Origin: Flavobacterium faecale | Lineage (GTDB): Bacteria > Bacteroidota > Bacteroidia > Flavobacteriales > Flavobacteriaceae | DNA: 64,000 nucleotides | Direction: 5' to 3' | NCBI RefSeq assembly: GCF_003076455.1 | Contig: NZ_CP020918.1 | Coordinates: forward strand, 4,376,001-4,440,000 | In this document: piece after piece, positions 55,400 to 63,349 of the stretch | Numbering within the stretch: the first letter of the stretch is position 1 | Layout of the letters: each line of letters begins with the position of its first letter | Notes under the pieces: model-generated | What the model saw: only the letters and a program-made list of their open reading frames with translations | Databases searched by the model: none | Told to the model about the DNA's origin: nothing | Position numbers and translations under genes: made by a program

Positions 55400-56743
55400 T
55401 TATTTCTTCTTTTTCTTAGCGGCTCTTGTTTTAAGCATATTTCTATTCACAGAACCATGTGTTTTCTTTTTCGTTTTTGATGGACCACCTAAATTAACTT
55501 TGGTGTTCTTCTTGGCCTTATCATGAAAAGCACCATCTCCGTCTGGCTTTTTCTTTTTGGCATATTTAATTACTTGACGGTCTTTTTCTGGTTCGATTAG
55601 TTTCAAAGAAATCTCTACTTCTTCAGGGAAATCTTCGATGTCTAACTCCATATTCATCAACACCTCTACCTCAACTTTGGATTCTTCTTCTCTAGGCGTT
55701 ACAAAACTTACCGCTGTACCCGTAGCATCAGCACGACCTGTACGCCCAATACGGTGCATGTACAACTCACCTGCTTCTGGCATTTCGAAGTTAATTACGT
55801 GTGTAATATTCGATATATCAAGACCTCTGGCCATAATGTCGGTCGTTATTAATCCACGTAGATTACCAGCCTGAAACTCAGCCATGGTTGTCAAACGGTA
55901 ATTTTGCGACTTATTGGAGTGAATCACACCAAACTGCCCTTCAAAATCTTCTTCCATTCTTTCGAAAACCATATCAGAGATTTTCTTATTGTTTACGAAC
56001 ACCAAAATTCTACTCATGTCTTCATTGGTAGCCAACAAATGCTTTAGTAAATTAATTTTGGTATTAAAGTTAGGTACATTATAGGTGATTTGCGTGATAT
56101 TCTCCAAGGGTGTACCTGAAGCTGAAAGAGTAACCTCTTCTGGATAATCAAAGTAATCGTTCAAAATAGCATCTACCTCTTCTGTCATGGTGGCAGAAAA
56201 CAATATGTTTTGACGTTTTTTTGGCATCATAGCCAAGATTGATGTAAGTTGAAGTCTAAATCCTAAATTAAGCATTTCGTCAAACTCATCAATAACCAAT
56301 TTTTGCATCTCTTCAAATCGGATCACATTATCCAATGTTAAATCCATGATTCGTCCTGGCGTACCCACCAAGATATCGCAACCGGTATACACTGTTGTTT
56401 TTTGAGTATTGATATTCACACCTCCAAAAATACCAACAGTTCTAACCGACATATATTGGGTTAGTTTCTCTACTTCTTCCACCACTTGAACTACAAGTTC
56501 GCGCGTTGGTACTAGAATAACAATTTTGGGTGTATGACCTGGAGTAAATTTATACAATTTTAATAATGGCAACAGGTAGGCAAAAGTTTTACCTGTACCT
56601 GTTTGTGCAATCCCCATCATATCGCGACCGGACATGATTACTGAAAAAGATTTTTCCTGAATTGGAGTTGGTGTTACAAATCCCAAGTCATCAATTGCTT
56701 TTTGTACTGATTTTGGAAGATTAAATTGCTCAAAAGTGCTCAT
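55400..56743 (-). CDS. DEAD-box-type RNA helicase (RhlE-like), motif II DEFD
   Basis: 447 aa. Q motif (FGF VTPTPIQEKS type), AQTGTGKT (motif I), PTRELVVQV (Ia), GTPGRIMD (Ib), VIDEFDEML (motif II), SATM (III), GLITTDIMARGLDI (V) and HRIGRTGRA (VI). Motif II reads Asp-Glu-Phe-Asp instead of Asp-Glu-Ala-Asp; the Mg-binding acids are kept, so activity is expected. A Lys-rich tail (about 400-447) fits RNA binding. It probably remodels ribosomal or structured RNA. Confidence 0.94.
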   Translation of the reverse strand: MSTFEQFNLPKSVQKAIDDLGFVTPTPIQEKSFSVIMSGRDMMGIAQTGTGKTFAYLLPLLKLYKFTPGHTPKIVILVPTRELVVQVVEEVEKLTQYMSVRTVGIFGGVNINTQKTTVYTGCDILVGTPGRIMDLTLDNVIRFEEMQKLVIDEFDEMLNLGFRLQLTSILAMMPKKRQNILFSATMTEEVDAILNDYFDYPEEVTLSASGTPLENITQITYNVPNFNTKINLLKHLLATNEDMSRILVFVNNKKISDMVFERMEEDFEGQFGVIHSNKSQNYRLTTMAEFQAGNLRGLITTDIMARGLDISNITHVINFEMPEAGELYMHRIGRTGRADATGTAVSFVTPREEESKVEVEVLMNMELDIEDFPEEVEISLKLIEPEKDRQVIKYAKKKKPDGDGAFHDKAKKNTKVNLGGPSKTKKKTHGSVNRNMLKTRAAKKKKK

Positions 56744-56760
56744 AAAACGTATATTTTGTG

Positions 56761-56768
56761 CAAAGATA
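56761..56768 (-). promoter_or_regulatory. Bacteroidota -7-type element TATCTTTG of helicase gene
   Basis: On the minus strand TATCTTTGCA begins 25 bp before the start codon, giving a very short leader. Same decamer as at 40093. Confidence 0.45.
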
Positions 56769-56908
56769 CACTAAAATAACTAGTATGCCCATGCCGTGGT
56801 GATTCTAAACCATCAAATTAGAAAGAGGTCATTACAACTTTCTCTTTCGAAAAAAAGAAATGAGGTTTATCTTTAATCAAAAAATGAAGGATCGAAAATA
56901 ATTAAACA

Positions 56909-56950
56909 AAAAAAAACTAAATAAATCTCGAAAGATTTATCTAGTTTTTC
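56909..56950 (-). terminator. Intrinsic terminator of membrane protein gene
   Basis: AAACTAAATAAATCT pairs with AGATTTATCTAGTTT (one mismatch) around a short CGAA loop. A-run on the left becomes a U-run on the minus strand. Confidence 0.8.
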
Positions 56951-56979
56951 TAAAACTAAGAACAAAAAACTAATCAAAT

Positions 56980-57465
56980 TTATTTTTTACCAACTGCAAT
57001 TTTAGACAAATAATCTTCGACTGATGTATAAAATATAGGTAGGAATGCAAATGGAATTAAATAGAAAACTGAGATATTATCGGATGCACCTGCAAATAAA
57101 TTCTTTGGAGGGAAACCAATTAAATCAGCACCAAAATTTACTACGGATGTAAAATGGTATTTGGCCAAGGTAAATTGCAAGATTACAAGTACTGCAAATA
57201 CGATGTTGATCATCATTTGAACCAAAGGCATTTTTAAGTAACTAGTTAAGTAGTGAAATGGAAAGATAATAAGTGAAACGATCACTACCGATTCAAAATC
57301 TGCTAAAATCTTATAACCAAATTTAAAAACTGAGGTGGAAAAAGAAGCATCGGAAAACAATCCGACTACCGATTCAAAAAAACTAATGAACCACAAGATC
57401 ATTAATAATGAGGTTACTAAGGTGATGAAACTTGAATTACTGTTATTCTGTAATATTTTTTTCAT
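56980..57465 (-). CDS. Small four-helix membrane protein of unknown function
   Basis: 161 aa with about four transmembrane segments (about 12-36, 45-70, 85-105, 130-150). The segment LQFTLAKYHFTSVVNFGADLIGFPP recalls the membrane domain of LTA-synthase-like alkaline-phosphatase-superfamily proteins, but the catalytic domain is absent. A terminator follows 30 bp downstream, so no second half exists here. It may be a free-standing relative or a truncated remnant. Function unassigned. Confidence 0.6.
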   Translation of the reverse strand: MKKILQNNSNSSFITLVTSLLMILWFISFFESVVGLFSDASFSTSVFKFGYKILADFESVVIVSLIIFPFHYLTSYLKMPLVQMMINIVFAVLVILQFTLAKYHFTSVVNFGADLIGFPPKNLFAGASDNISVFYLIPFAFLPIFYTSVEDYLSKIAVGKK

Positions 57466-57514
57466 GATGTTGACTTTTTAATTAATTTTTCGGGGCTTTC
57501 TTATAATTATACTT

Positions 57515-57522
57515 CAAAAGTA
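57515..57522 (-). promoter_or_regulatory. Bacteroidota -7-type element TACTTTTG
   Basis: Exact TAnnTTTG on the minus strand, 50 bp before the small membrane protein start at 57465. No matching -33 box. Confidence 0.35.
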
Positions 57523-57701
57523 AAAAGAAAAACTTTTTAAACTCGTTAAAAAACACAAATAATCGACTAAATACATGTATTAGGTTTTAAAAATAGATTT
57601 ATCTTACAATAAGAAATCTATCAATTAAGCTAACACAACTTTTTTGGATAATAATAAGGTTGTTAATTCCAAAACTTCAGCTGAGATATACGTAACCAAC
57701 A

Positions 57702-58466
57702 TCAAAAGCCTTCAAAAACTCCCAAGCCAAACAAAGCAAAATCATATTTTGAAGGATCGTTTGGATCAAGTTCTCTTAATGCTGCATCAAGTTCAGCAAG
57801 CGCTTTGGCATCATTTTGCTTGCGTGTAAGGAGTCCGAGCTTACGGGCTACGTTACCCGAATGCACATCAAGCGGACAGGAAAGTGCACGCATCGAAACG
57901 GTTTTCCAAATTCCAAGATCAACGCCTTTGGTGTCTTGACGGCACATCCATCTCAGATACATGTGCAACCTCTTGGCCGCAGAACCTTTGAGCGGATCCG
58001 AAACATGTTTCTCTGTTCGTACCAAATGCGGAATTTCAAAAAAGGTTCGCTTAAACTCTGATATACTTTTTTGCATCGAATGTGGCTCTTGATGCTTTGC
58101 AAAAACGGCTTCCAAACCTTGATGATTTTCGTAAATATTGCGGAGACTTTGGACAAAAAAGGTAAAATCTTGCGCATTAAAGGTACGATGCACAAAACGT
58201 TCTAATCGCTCAAGGTCATGATCGGTATGCGTCATCACAAAATCATAAGGCGTACTGCCCATCATCTCCATCATGCGATGACTATTTTTGATAATCATCG
58301 TTCGGTTTCCCCACGCAATAGTAGCACTCAAAAAACCTGCAATTTCTACATCTTCCTTTTGGGTAAAAAGATGCGGAATTTGAACGGGATCACTGTCTAT
58401 GAAATCACGAGTATTGTACTGAATTACTTTTTGGTCTAGAAAATCTTTTAGTTCGTCTTTGTTCAT
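57702..58466 (-). CDS. TIGR02757 family protein
   Basis: 254 aa. Family features: VEIAGFLSATIAWGNRTMIIKNSHRMM, TPYDFVMTH, KRLHMYLRWMCRQDTKGVDLGIW and SCPLDVHSGNVARKLGLL. The whole reads as helical and resembles DNA-glycosylase-like HhH folds (LRWM ... DVHSGNVAR), but activity is unproven. Overlaps the upstream membrane-protein gene by 4 bp. Confidence 0.88.
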   Translation of the reverse strand: MNKDELKDFLDQKVIQYNTRDFIDSDPVQIPHLFTQKEDVEIAGFLSATIAWGNRTMIIKNSHRMMEMMGSTPYDFVMTHTDHDLERLERFVHRTFNAQDFTFFVQSLRNIYENHQGLEAVFAKHQEPHSMQKSISEFKRTFFEIPHLVRTEKHVSDPLKGSAAKRLHMYLRWMCRQDTKGVDLGIWKTVSMRALSCPLDVHSGNVARKLGLLTRKQNDAKALAELDAALRELDPNDPSKYDFALFGLGVFEGF

Positions 58467-60154
58467 TTTATTTTTTTTGCATAAAATCCGTCAGCTAGGT
58501 CTTGGGTGCGCATTTGCGGGACATAACCAAAATACTGTTCAAAATAAGCCAGTTCATATTTATTTGTAGCTGGCAAGGATGCGTTACCAATTTCCCAAAA
58601 TAGAGAATTCGCATGGGGAGAAAAGTATAATAAATTTCCCTTTTGAATCCTTTCGAAAGAAAGTCCTAAACTACTATTGCTATGTGGATAAATAAGATTC
58701 TCGATCGAAAAAACGCGGTTGGTTTGAAAATTTGGATTTGCAGATAAGGATTGTAACGGTATTTTATTACTCAGCATTATAAGTACCAAAAATAGAGAAC
58801 AAAACTGCAAAGCCATCAATATCCTTTTATTTTTCAGATAATAAACCACAAACAACAAAATAAATACTAGTATAAAATTGATGAAAAATCGGTATTGAGG
58901 AGACGTGAAAAACAACAATACTAGTTGGACTGTCATAATGCAATACACCACTCCTATTGCTTTTCTTTTTCGAAAAAAACCAAAAATAACTGGTACGATG
59001 AAAAGTAAAAGTACTGCCAAAGCATTAAAAAAACCATGCAAACCCGACAAAGTAATCCAACGATAGAAACGATCTACTGGACTAAAACTAGCAAATTGAT
59101 CGGAGGTACAATTAAAGGCAACCAATTTTGTTTGTTCAAAATAAAATTGAGCAATGGGGATTGGCATAGCATAATCGACAGACATAAACTGAAATCCAAC
59201 CACAGGAAAAAAAGGATAACCCGAGACAATGGTATTTTTACTTATAAACAGAAGTAACACCAAACCTCCCAGCACAGTCATCCGTAAAAGCACCGATTTT
59301 ACTGTTTTAAATTGAGTACAGAGAATGTAAAAAGGGAACAATACCAGTGCAACTGCCGTCGGCTTCAAATAACATGCGAAAACCGCCAGTACAAAAGTTA
59401 TAATAAAAACTTGTGGATAGCCATAGTTCTCTTTTTCGAAAAAAATATAAACAATTAAAAACGTACAACAATATATAGGTAAATCTGGTGAAGGAGCGCT
59501 CACAAACTGAAATAGGAAAAGCGCTAGAAGAGGCAATATTCCTATGAAGTTTAAAACTTTAGTTTCCTTGTTTAGATCTACATTGTATTTATCGAAAGCA
59601 AAACCCAAAAGAAGCCACAAACACAGGCCATTCAAATCATTAAAACGATCGTACAAAAACGAAAAATTAAAAGCCGCCTGTGTTACATGCCACCCACTAG
59701 AAACCGCCAAAAAAGGATGCAAATTTGCAATGCCCTTGACCAAACCATATTCGTTAAGCCATTTTATGGTTTGTATGTAATAAGATTCATTGTCCACAAT
59801 AAAAGGTGCCGTAGCTGATTGTGCCAGTAATACAATAGAAAAACCGGCAAATAATACTTGTACAGGCCAATTCAAATTTTTTATTTGATGCAAAAAACGA
59901 GTATAAAGCTGTTTACAGTCTGACCATAGAAAATACAGCAGTAAGCCATTCAAAACCAATAAGAAAATATGGAATTCAATATTCAAACGACCAAATAATG
60001 ACCACAAACTTGCTAAAACTGTTGCACCAAACAGCCCAAAAAAGGCGGTGAAGTAAAAATTGTCGATTTGGATTTTTAGCACTTTCAATGTTGCCATACC
60101 TATGTTTAGCAGGCTAAACAAAATGTAGCACCAACTAATCGCGATCAAAAGCAT
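58463..60154 (-). CDS. Large polytopic membrane protein (LIC_10190-like)
   Basis: 563 aa, about 12-14 transmembrane helices, resembling GT-C-type glycosyltransferases or the LIC_10190 family in layout. An acidic first large loop, NESYYIQTIKWLNEYGLVKGI, sits where GT-C enzymes keep the catalytic acid. LHPFLAVSSGWHVTQAAFNFS is another loop. The C-terminal part is mostly extracytoplasmic. Substrate unknown. Operon with the ATPase (2-bp gap) and TIGR02757 (4-bp overlap). Confidence 0.78.
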   Translation of the reverse strand: MLLIAISWCYILFSLLNIGMATLKVLKIQIDNFYFTAFFGLFGATVLASLWSLFGRLNIEFHIFLLVLNGLLLYFLWSDCKQLYTRFLHQIKNLNWPVQVLFAGFSIVLLAQSATAPFIVDNESYYIQTIKWLNEYGLVKGIANLHPFLAVSSGWHVTQAAFNFSFLYDRFNDLNGLCLWLLLGFAFDKYNVDLNKETKVLNFIGILPLLALFLFQFVSAPSPDLPIYCCTFLIVYIFFEKENYGYPQVFIITFVLAVFACYLKPTAVALVLFPFYILCTQFKTVKSVLLRMTVLGGLVLLLFISKNTIVSGYPFFPVVGFQFMSVDYAMPIPIAQFYFEQTKLVAFNCTSDQFASFSPVDRFYRWITLSGLHGFFNALAVLLLFIVPVIFGFFRKRKAIGVVYCIMTVQLVLLFFTSPQYRFFINFILVFILLFVVYYLKNKRILMALQFCSLFLVLIMLSNKIPLQSLSANPNFQTNRVFSIENLIYPHSNSSLGLSFERIQKGNLLYFSPHANSLFWEIGNASLPATNKYELAYFEQYFGYVPQMRTQDLADGFYAKKIK

Positions 60155-60156
60155 GA

Positions 60157-60819
60157 CTAGCTAATGATTAATCCGTCGGACATGATTAATTTTCTATCTG
60201 CCATATTTGCCAGTTCTTCGTTGTGCGTTACAATGACAAAAGTTTGACCAAATTCATCACGTAGTTTAAAAAACAGCTGGTGCAAATTTTCGGCAGAGAC
60301 TGTGTCTAGGTTCCCAGAAGGTTCATCGGCAAAAATCACAGCAGGTTTGTTAATCAAGGCTCTTGCAACGGCAACACGCTGTTGTTCTCCTCCCGAAAGT
60401 TCGTTTGGTTTGTGATTAATACGGTGTCCCAATCCTAAATATTCTAATAGGCGTTTGGCTTCGGCCTCTGTTTCTTTCACCGGTTTGTTGGCTATGAAAG
60501 CAGGAATACAGACATTTTCGAGAGCAGAAAATTCAGGAAGCAATTGGTGAAATTGAAAAATAAAGCCAAGATTTAGATTTCTAAATTTAGACAAAGCCTT
60601 ATCGTTCATGTCCAAAATTGCTTGTCCATTGATGGTTAATGAGGCTTCTTTTTTTGCTGTAGGATGATCCAAGGTACCCAAAATTTGCAAAAGTGTCGTT
60701 TTACCAGCACCAGAAGCACCTACAATAGAAACGATTTCACCTTTTTGAATGTGTAAATCAACTCCTTTTAAAACTTGAAGTTGATCGTAGTATTTATGTA
60801 AATTTTTAGCATGAATCAT
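60157..60819 (-). CDS. LolD-like ABC transporter ATP-binding protein
   Basis: The ATG at 60819 ([19 protein letters not shown]) gives 220 aa; an earlier ATG at 60846 adds nine residues. Seen: [16 protein letters not shown] (Walker A), [15 protein letters not shown] (signature), [12 protein letters not shown] (Walker B) and VTHNEELA (H-loop). The type is LolD/MacB/FtsE. No permease gene is adjacent, so it must partner a distant permease such as LolCE. Confidence 0.93.
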   Translation of the reverse strand: MIHAKNLHKYYDQLQVLKGVDLHIQKGEIVSIVGASGAGKTTLLQILGTLDHPTAKKEASLTINGQAILDMNDKALSKFRNLNLGFIFQFHQLLPEFSALENVCIPAFIANKPVKETEAEAKRLLEYLGLGHRINHKPNELSGGEQQRVAVARALINKPAVIFADEPSGNLDTVSAENLHQLFFKLRDEFGQTFVIVTHNEELANMADRKLIMSDGLIIS

Positions 60820-61011
60820 AAGAAGCGGTTTCAAGCAAAGAAACAAAGATTTTATATATTTCGCACCTTTTTTGAAGGCTTAAAAGATAAATTTTAGTTA
60901 AAAACCCCGAATAAAAACCCCAAAATAGATTAATTTTGAATAAAATTAAAATCAATTACACAAACGTATTAAATACAACAAACAGCCATTGTTTGTAACA
61001 CACTTACTATC

Positions 61012-61560
61012 ATGAGCGAAAATATAAAAAATGAAGTTGCCATCTTTGGAGGCGGTTGTTTCTGGTGTACAGAAGCAATGTTTTTACAATTAAAAGGAGT
61101 ACAGTCTGCTTTACCAGGATACATCAATGGTCATACCGTCAATCCTACATACAAGGAAGTATGTACCGGTGAAACAGGACATGCCGAAGCGGTAAAAATA
61201 AGTTATAATCCAGACGAAATAGGATACGATAAATTGTTGGAAATCTTTTTTGCAACACACAATCCAACCACTTTGAACCGTCAAGGAAACGATATTGGAA
61301 CACAATACCGCAGTGAAGTTTTTTATGTCAATGAAGATCAGAAAAAAATAGCTGAAGCCTATATCGAATTTCTAACTGCCGAAAAAGTACATCCAGACCC
61401 TATTGTGACTGCAATCTCTGAAGCGGGGACTTTTTATGTTGCCGAAGATTACCACCACAATTATTACAACGGAAACAAAGAACAAGGATACTGCTCTATG
61501 GTAGTTACTCCAAAAGTGAATAAGTTCGAAAAATTGTATGCCGATTTATTGAAAAAATAA
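61012..61560 (+). CDS. msrA: Peptide-methionine (S)-S-oxide reductase, cytosolic form
   Basis: 182 aa without signal peptide. VAIFGGGCFWCTEAMFLQLKGV has the catalytic GCFWC; TGHAEAVKISYNPDEIGYDKL, GTQYRSEVFY and FYVAEDYHHNYYNGNKEQGYC follow. Reduces Met-S-sulfoxide in cytosolic proteins. It is a second MsrA besides the exported one at 21301-21918. Confidence 0.96.
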   Translation: MSENIKNEVAIFGGGCFWCTEAMFLQLKGVQSALPGYINGHTVNPTYKEVCTGETGHAEAVKISYNPDEIGYDKLLEIFFATHNPTTLNRQGNDIGTQYRSEVFYVNEDQKKIAEAYIEFLTAEKVHPDPIVTAISEAGTFYVAEDYHHNYYNGNKEQGYCSMVVTPKVNKFEKLYADLLKK

Positions 61561-61577
61561 TTCAAGTAATTTAAAAC

Positions 61578-61628
61578 AAATAGCCAGCATTAGAATTTTT
61601 AATCAATTCTGATGCTGGCTATTTTATT
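61578..61628 (+). terminator. Intrinsic terminator of cytosolic msrA
   Basis: AAATAGCCAGCAT (61578-61590) pairs with ATGCTGGCTATTT (61612-61624); the loop holds a second small pairing AGAATT / AATTCT. Confidence 0.85.
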
Positions 61629-61696
61629 TTATAAAATTACATTGGCCTGTTTTTTGCATTCGCAAAAGAGAAAAAGCCCCTTAAACTACCACACTC

Positions 61697-61999
61697 ATGA
61701 AGACAACTGAAAAAGTAACCGTTCAAGCACCCAATAAAATCACCTATCTCCTTTTGAGTTTAGTTTTTGATGGAATTGGTATGCTGTCATTTAGTATTCC
61801 GTTTTTAGGGGAATTTTCAGATGTCATTTGGGCACCGATATCGGGCTTATTGATGGTTAAAATGTACAAAGGCAAGGTTGGAAAAATAGCCGGAATCTTT
61901 GGTACCCTCGAAGAATTGTTTCCATTCTCAGATGTGATTCCGACCTTTACATTAACTTGGTTTTATACTTTTTACATCCAGAAACGAAATAAAAATTAG
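61697..61999 (+). CDS. Small membrane protein of unknown function
   Basis: 100 aa with two to three hydrophobic segments (about 16-38, 40-55, 80-95). Strikingly polar-aromatic stretches: FLGEFSDVIWAPISGLLMVKM and LEELFPFSDVIPTFTLTW, with a repeated FSDVIxxx. I do not recognise the family. Its last 4 bases overlap the end of the convergent lactonase gene. Confidence 0.75.
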   Translation: MKTTEKVTVQAPNKITYLLLSLVFDGIGMLSFSIPFLGEFSDVIWAPISGLLMVKMYKGKVGKIAGIFGTLEELFPFSDVIPTFTLTWFYTFYIQKRNKN

Positions 62000-63105
62000 A
62001 TTTTGGTAAACACCAAACAAACCGGAGAACACAATTCCATTTTTTTGCCTGTAGGTGTTAATTTTCCTGTTTCTTTGTCTCTTTTGAAAATGATAACATT
62101 ATTGGTATATTGGTGTCCTACCAACAAAAAATTACCTGATGGATCAATAGCAAAATTACGAGGACCATCGCCTAGAGTTGAAACGCGTTCTACAAACTCT
62201 AGTTTTCCGTTTTTTAGCATTTTGAAACAGCTTATGTCATTTGAGTCTCCTCTATTGGTTGCGTAGATAAATTTTTCATCTGGCGAAATATGAATATCGG
62301 CCGCAGTAAATTTACCTTTAAAACCATCTGCCAAAACAGTTTGCTCTTGGCACAATTTCATTTTTCCGTTTTTATATTTAAAGACTGAAAGGGTTCCATC
62401 TAACTCTTGCAACAAGTACATTTTTTTACCGTTTTTACTAAAGGTAAAATGTCTCGGGCCACTCCCCGCTTTGATGTCATTGGTCACTTTTAATTCTAAT
62501 GGCTTTTCTGCATCAGCAGTCAACTTATAAGAATACACTTTGTCTGATCCTAAATCGGTACCCAACAAATACTTTTGATCTGGTGAAAACTGCACCATGT
62601 GCAAATGTGCTTTTTCTTGTCTTTTTTTGTTTGGTCCTTTGCCCTCATGTTGCTCCAATTGTTTCAACGGCGTTAGACTGCCGTCACTATTTTTCCCGAA
62701 AGCGCTGATGCTTCCACCTGTGTAATTGGCCGTAAACACGTTTTTGTCATTATTGGTGATATAGCATGGATTGTCGCTAGTTGTTTTTTGTTGGTTCAAC
62801 AATTTCAATTTACCTGCTTTGGAATCGTATCCAAACGCTGAAACGGAACTGTTTGCACCATCAGAATTAACCGCGTACACAAACTTATTGTCTTTTGAAA
62901 CCGATAAAAAACTAGGATTAGCTACGTTTTCAGATTCTGATCTAAATTTAAAATCACCGGTTTGGGTATCAAATTCATATACAAAAACACCTTTTTGTGT
63001 GCAATCTTGGTTGAATGTTCCTATAAGTAAGTTATAAGTTCCTGACTGTGCCTGCAAGAACATTGTAAATAGTAATAGTATGAGTACAGAAAATTTTGTT
63101 TTCAT
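61996..63105 (-). CDS. Exported lactonase (Pgl-like, seven-bladed propeller)
   Basis: 369 aa: signal peptide MKTKFSVLILLLFTMFLQAQS, then seven beta-propeller blades. Seen: YNLLIGTFNQDCTQKGVFVYEFD, ANPSFLSVSKDNKFVYAVN, ADIHISPDEKFIYATNRGDSNDISCF and RNFAIDPSGNFLLVGHQYTNNVI. This is the YbhE/6-phosphogluconolactonase family (TIGR/Pfam lactonase). The exported form makes cytosolic 6-PGL activity unlikely; a lactone-hydrolysing or sugar-acid role in the periplasm is more plausible (inference). Confidence 0.92.
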   Translation of the reverse strand: MKTKFSVLILLLFTMFLQAQSGTYNLLIGTFNQDCTQKGVFVYEFDTQTGDFKFRSESENVANPSFLSVSKDNKFVYAVNSDGANSSVSAFGYDSKAGKLKLLNQQKTTSDNPCYITNNDKNVFTANYTGGSISAFGKNSDGSLTPLKQLEQHEGKGPNKKRQEKAHLHMVQFSPDQKYLLGTDLGSDKVYSYKLTADAEKPLELKVTNDIKAGSGPRHFTFSKNGKKMYLLQELDGTLSVFKYKNGKMKLCQEQTVLADGFKGKFTAADIHISPDEKFIYATNRGDSNDISCFKMLKNGKLEFVERVSTLGDGPRNFAIDPSGNFLLVGHQYTNNVIIFKRDKETGKLTPTGKKMELCSPVCLVFTKI

Positions 63106-63127
63106 TGTTTTTAGTTTTTTAGAAAAT

Positions 63128-63135
63128 CAAAATTA
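63128..63135 (-). promoter_or_regulatory. Bacteroidota -7-type element TAATTTTG of lactonase gene
   Basis: Exact TAnnTTTG on the minus strand beginning 30 bp before the start codon at 63105; no -33 box seen. Confidence 0.35.
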
Positions 63136-63155
63136 CAGAAATTAAAAGTAAAGCG

Positions 63156-63257
63156 GACACGAATTTTACGAATTGTCACGAATTTACAAACTCAAAAAAA
63201 ATTGCACGAATAACTGTTACAAATAATTCATTCGTGCTAATTCGTATAATTTGTGGC
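63156..63257. repeat. Imperfect palindrome of the ACACGAATT type
   Basis: GACACGAATTTTACGAATTG (63156-63175) and its near-complement 63229-63257 (TTCGTGCTAATTCGTATAAT core) match at most positions over about 29 bases. Same family as 25607-25755. It separates the lactonase and BatA genes. Confidence 0.65.
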
Positions 63258-63349
63258 AAAAAAAACAGACGCTCTCTACTCAAAACTCTTTACAAATTTG
63301 TATTTTTGAACAATCAATACAATTTTCAAATCTATAATTGAAATACTAA

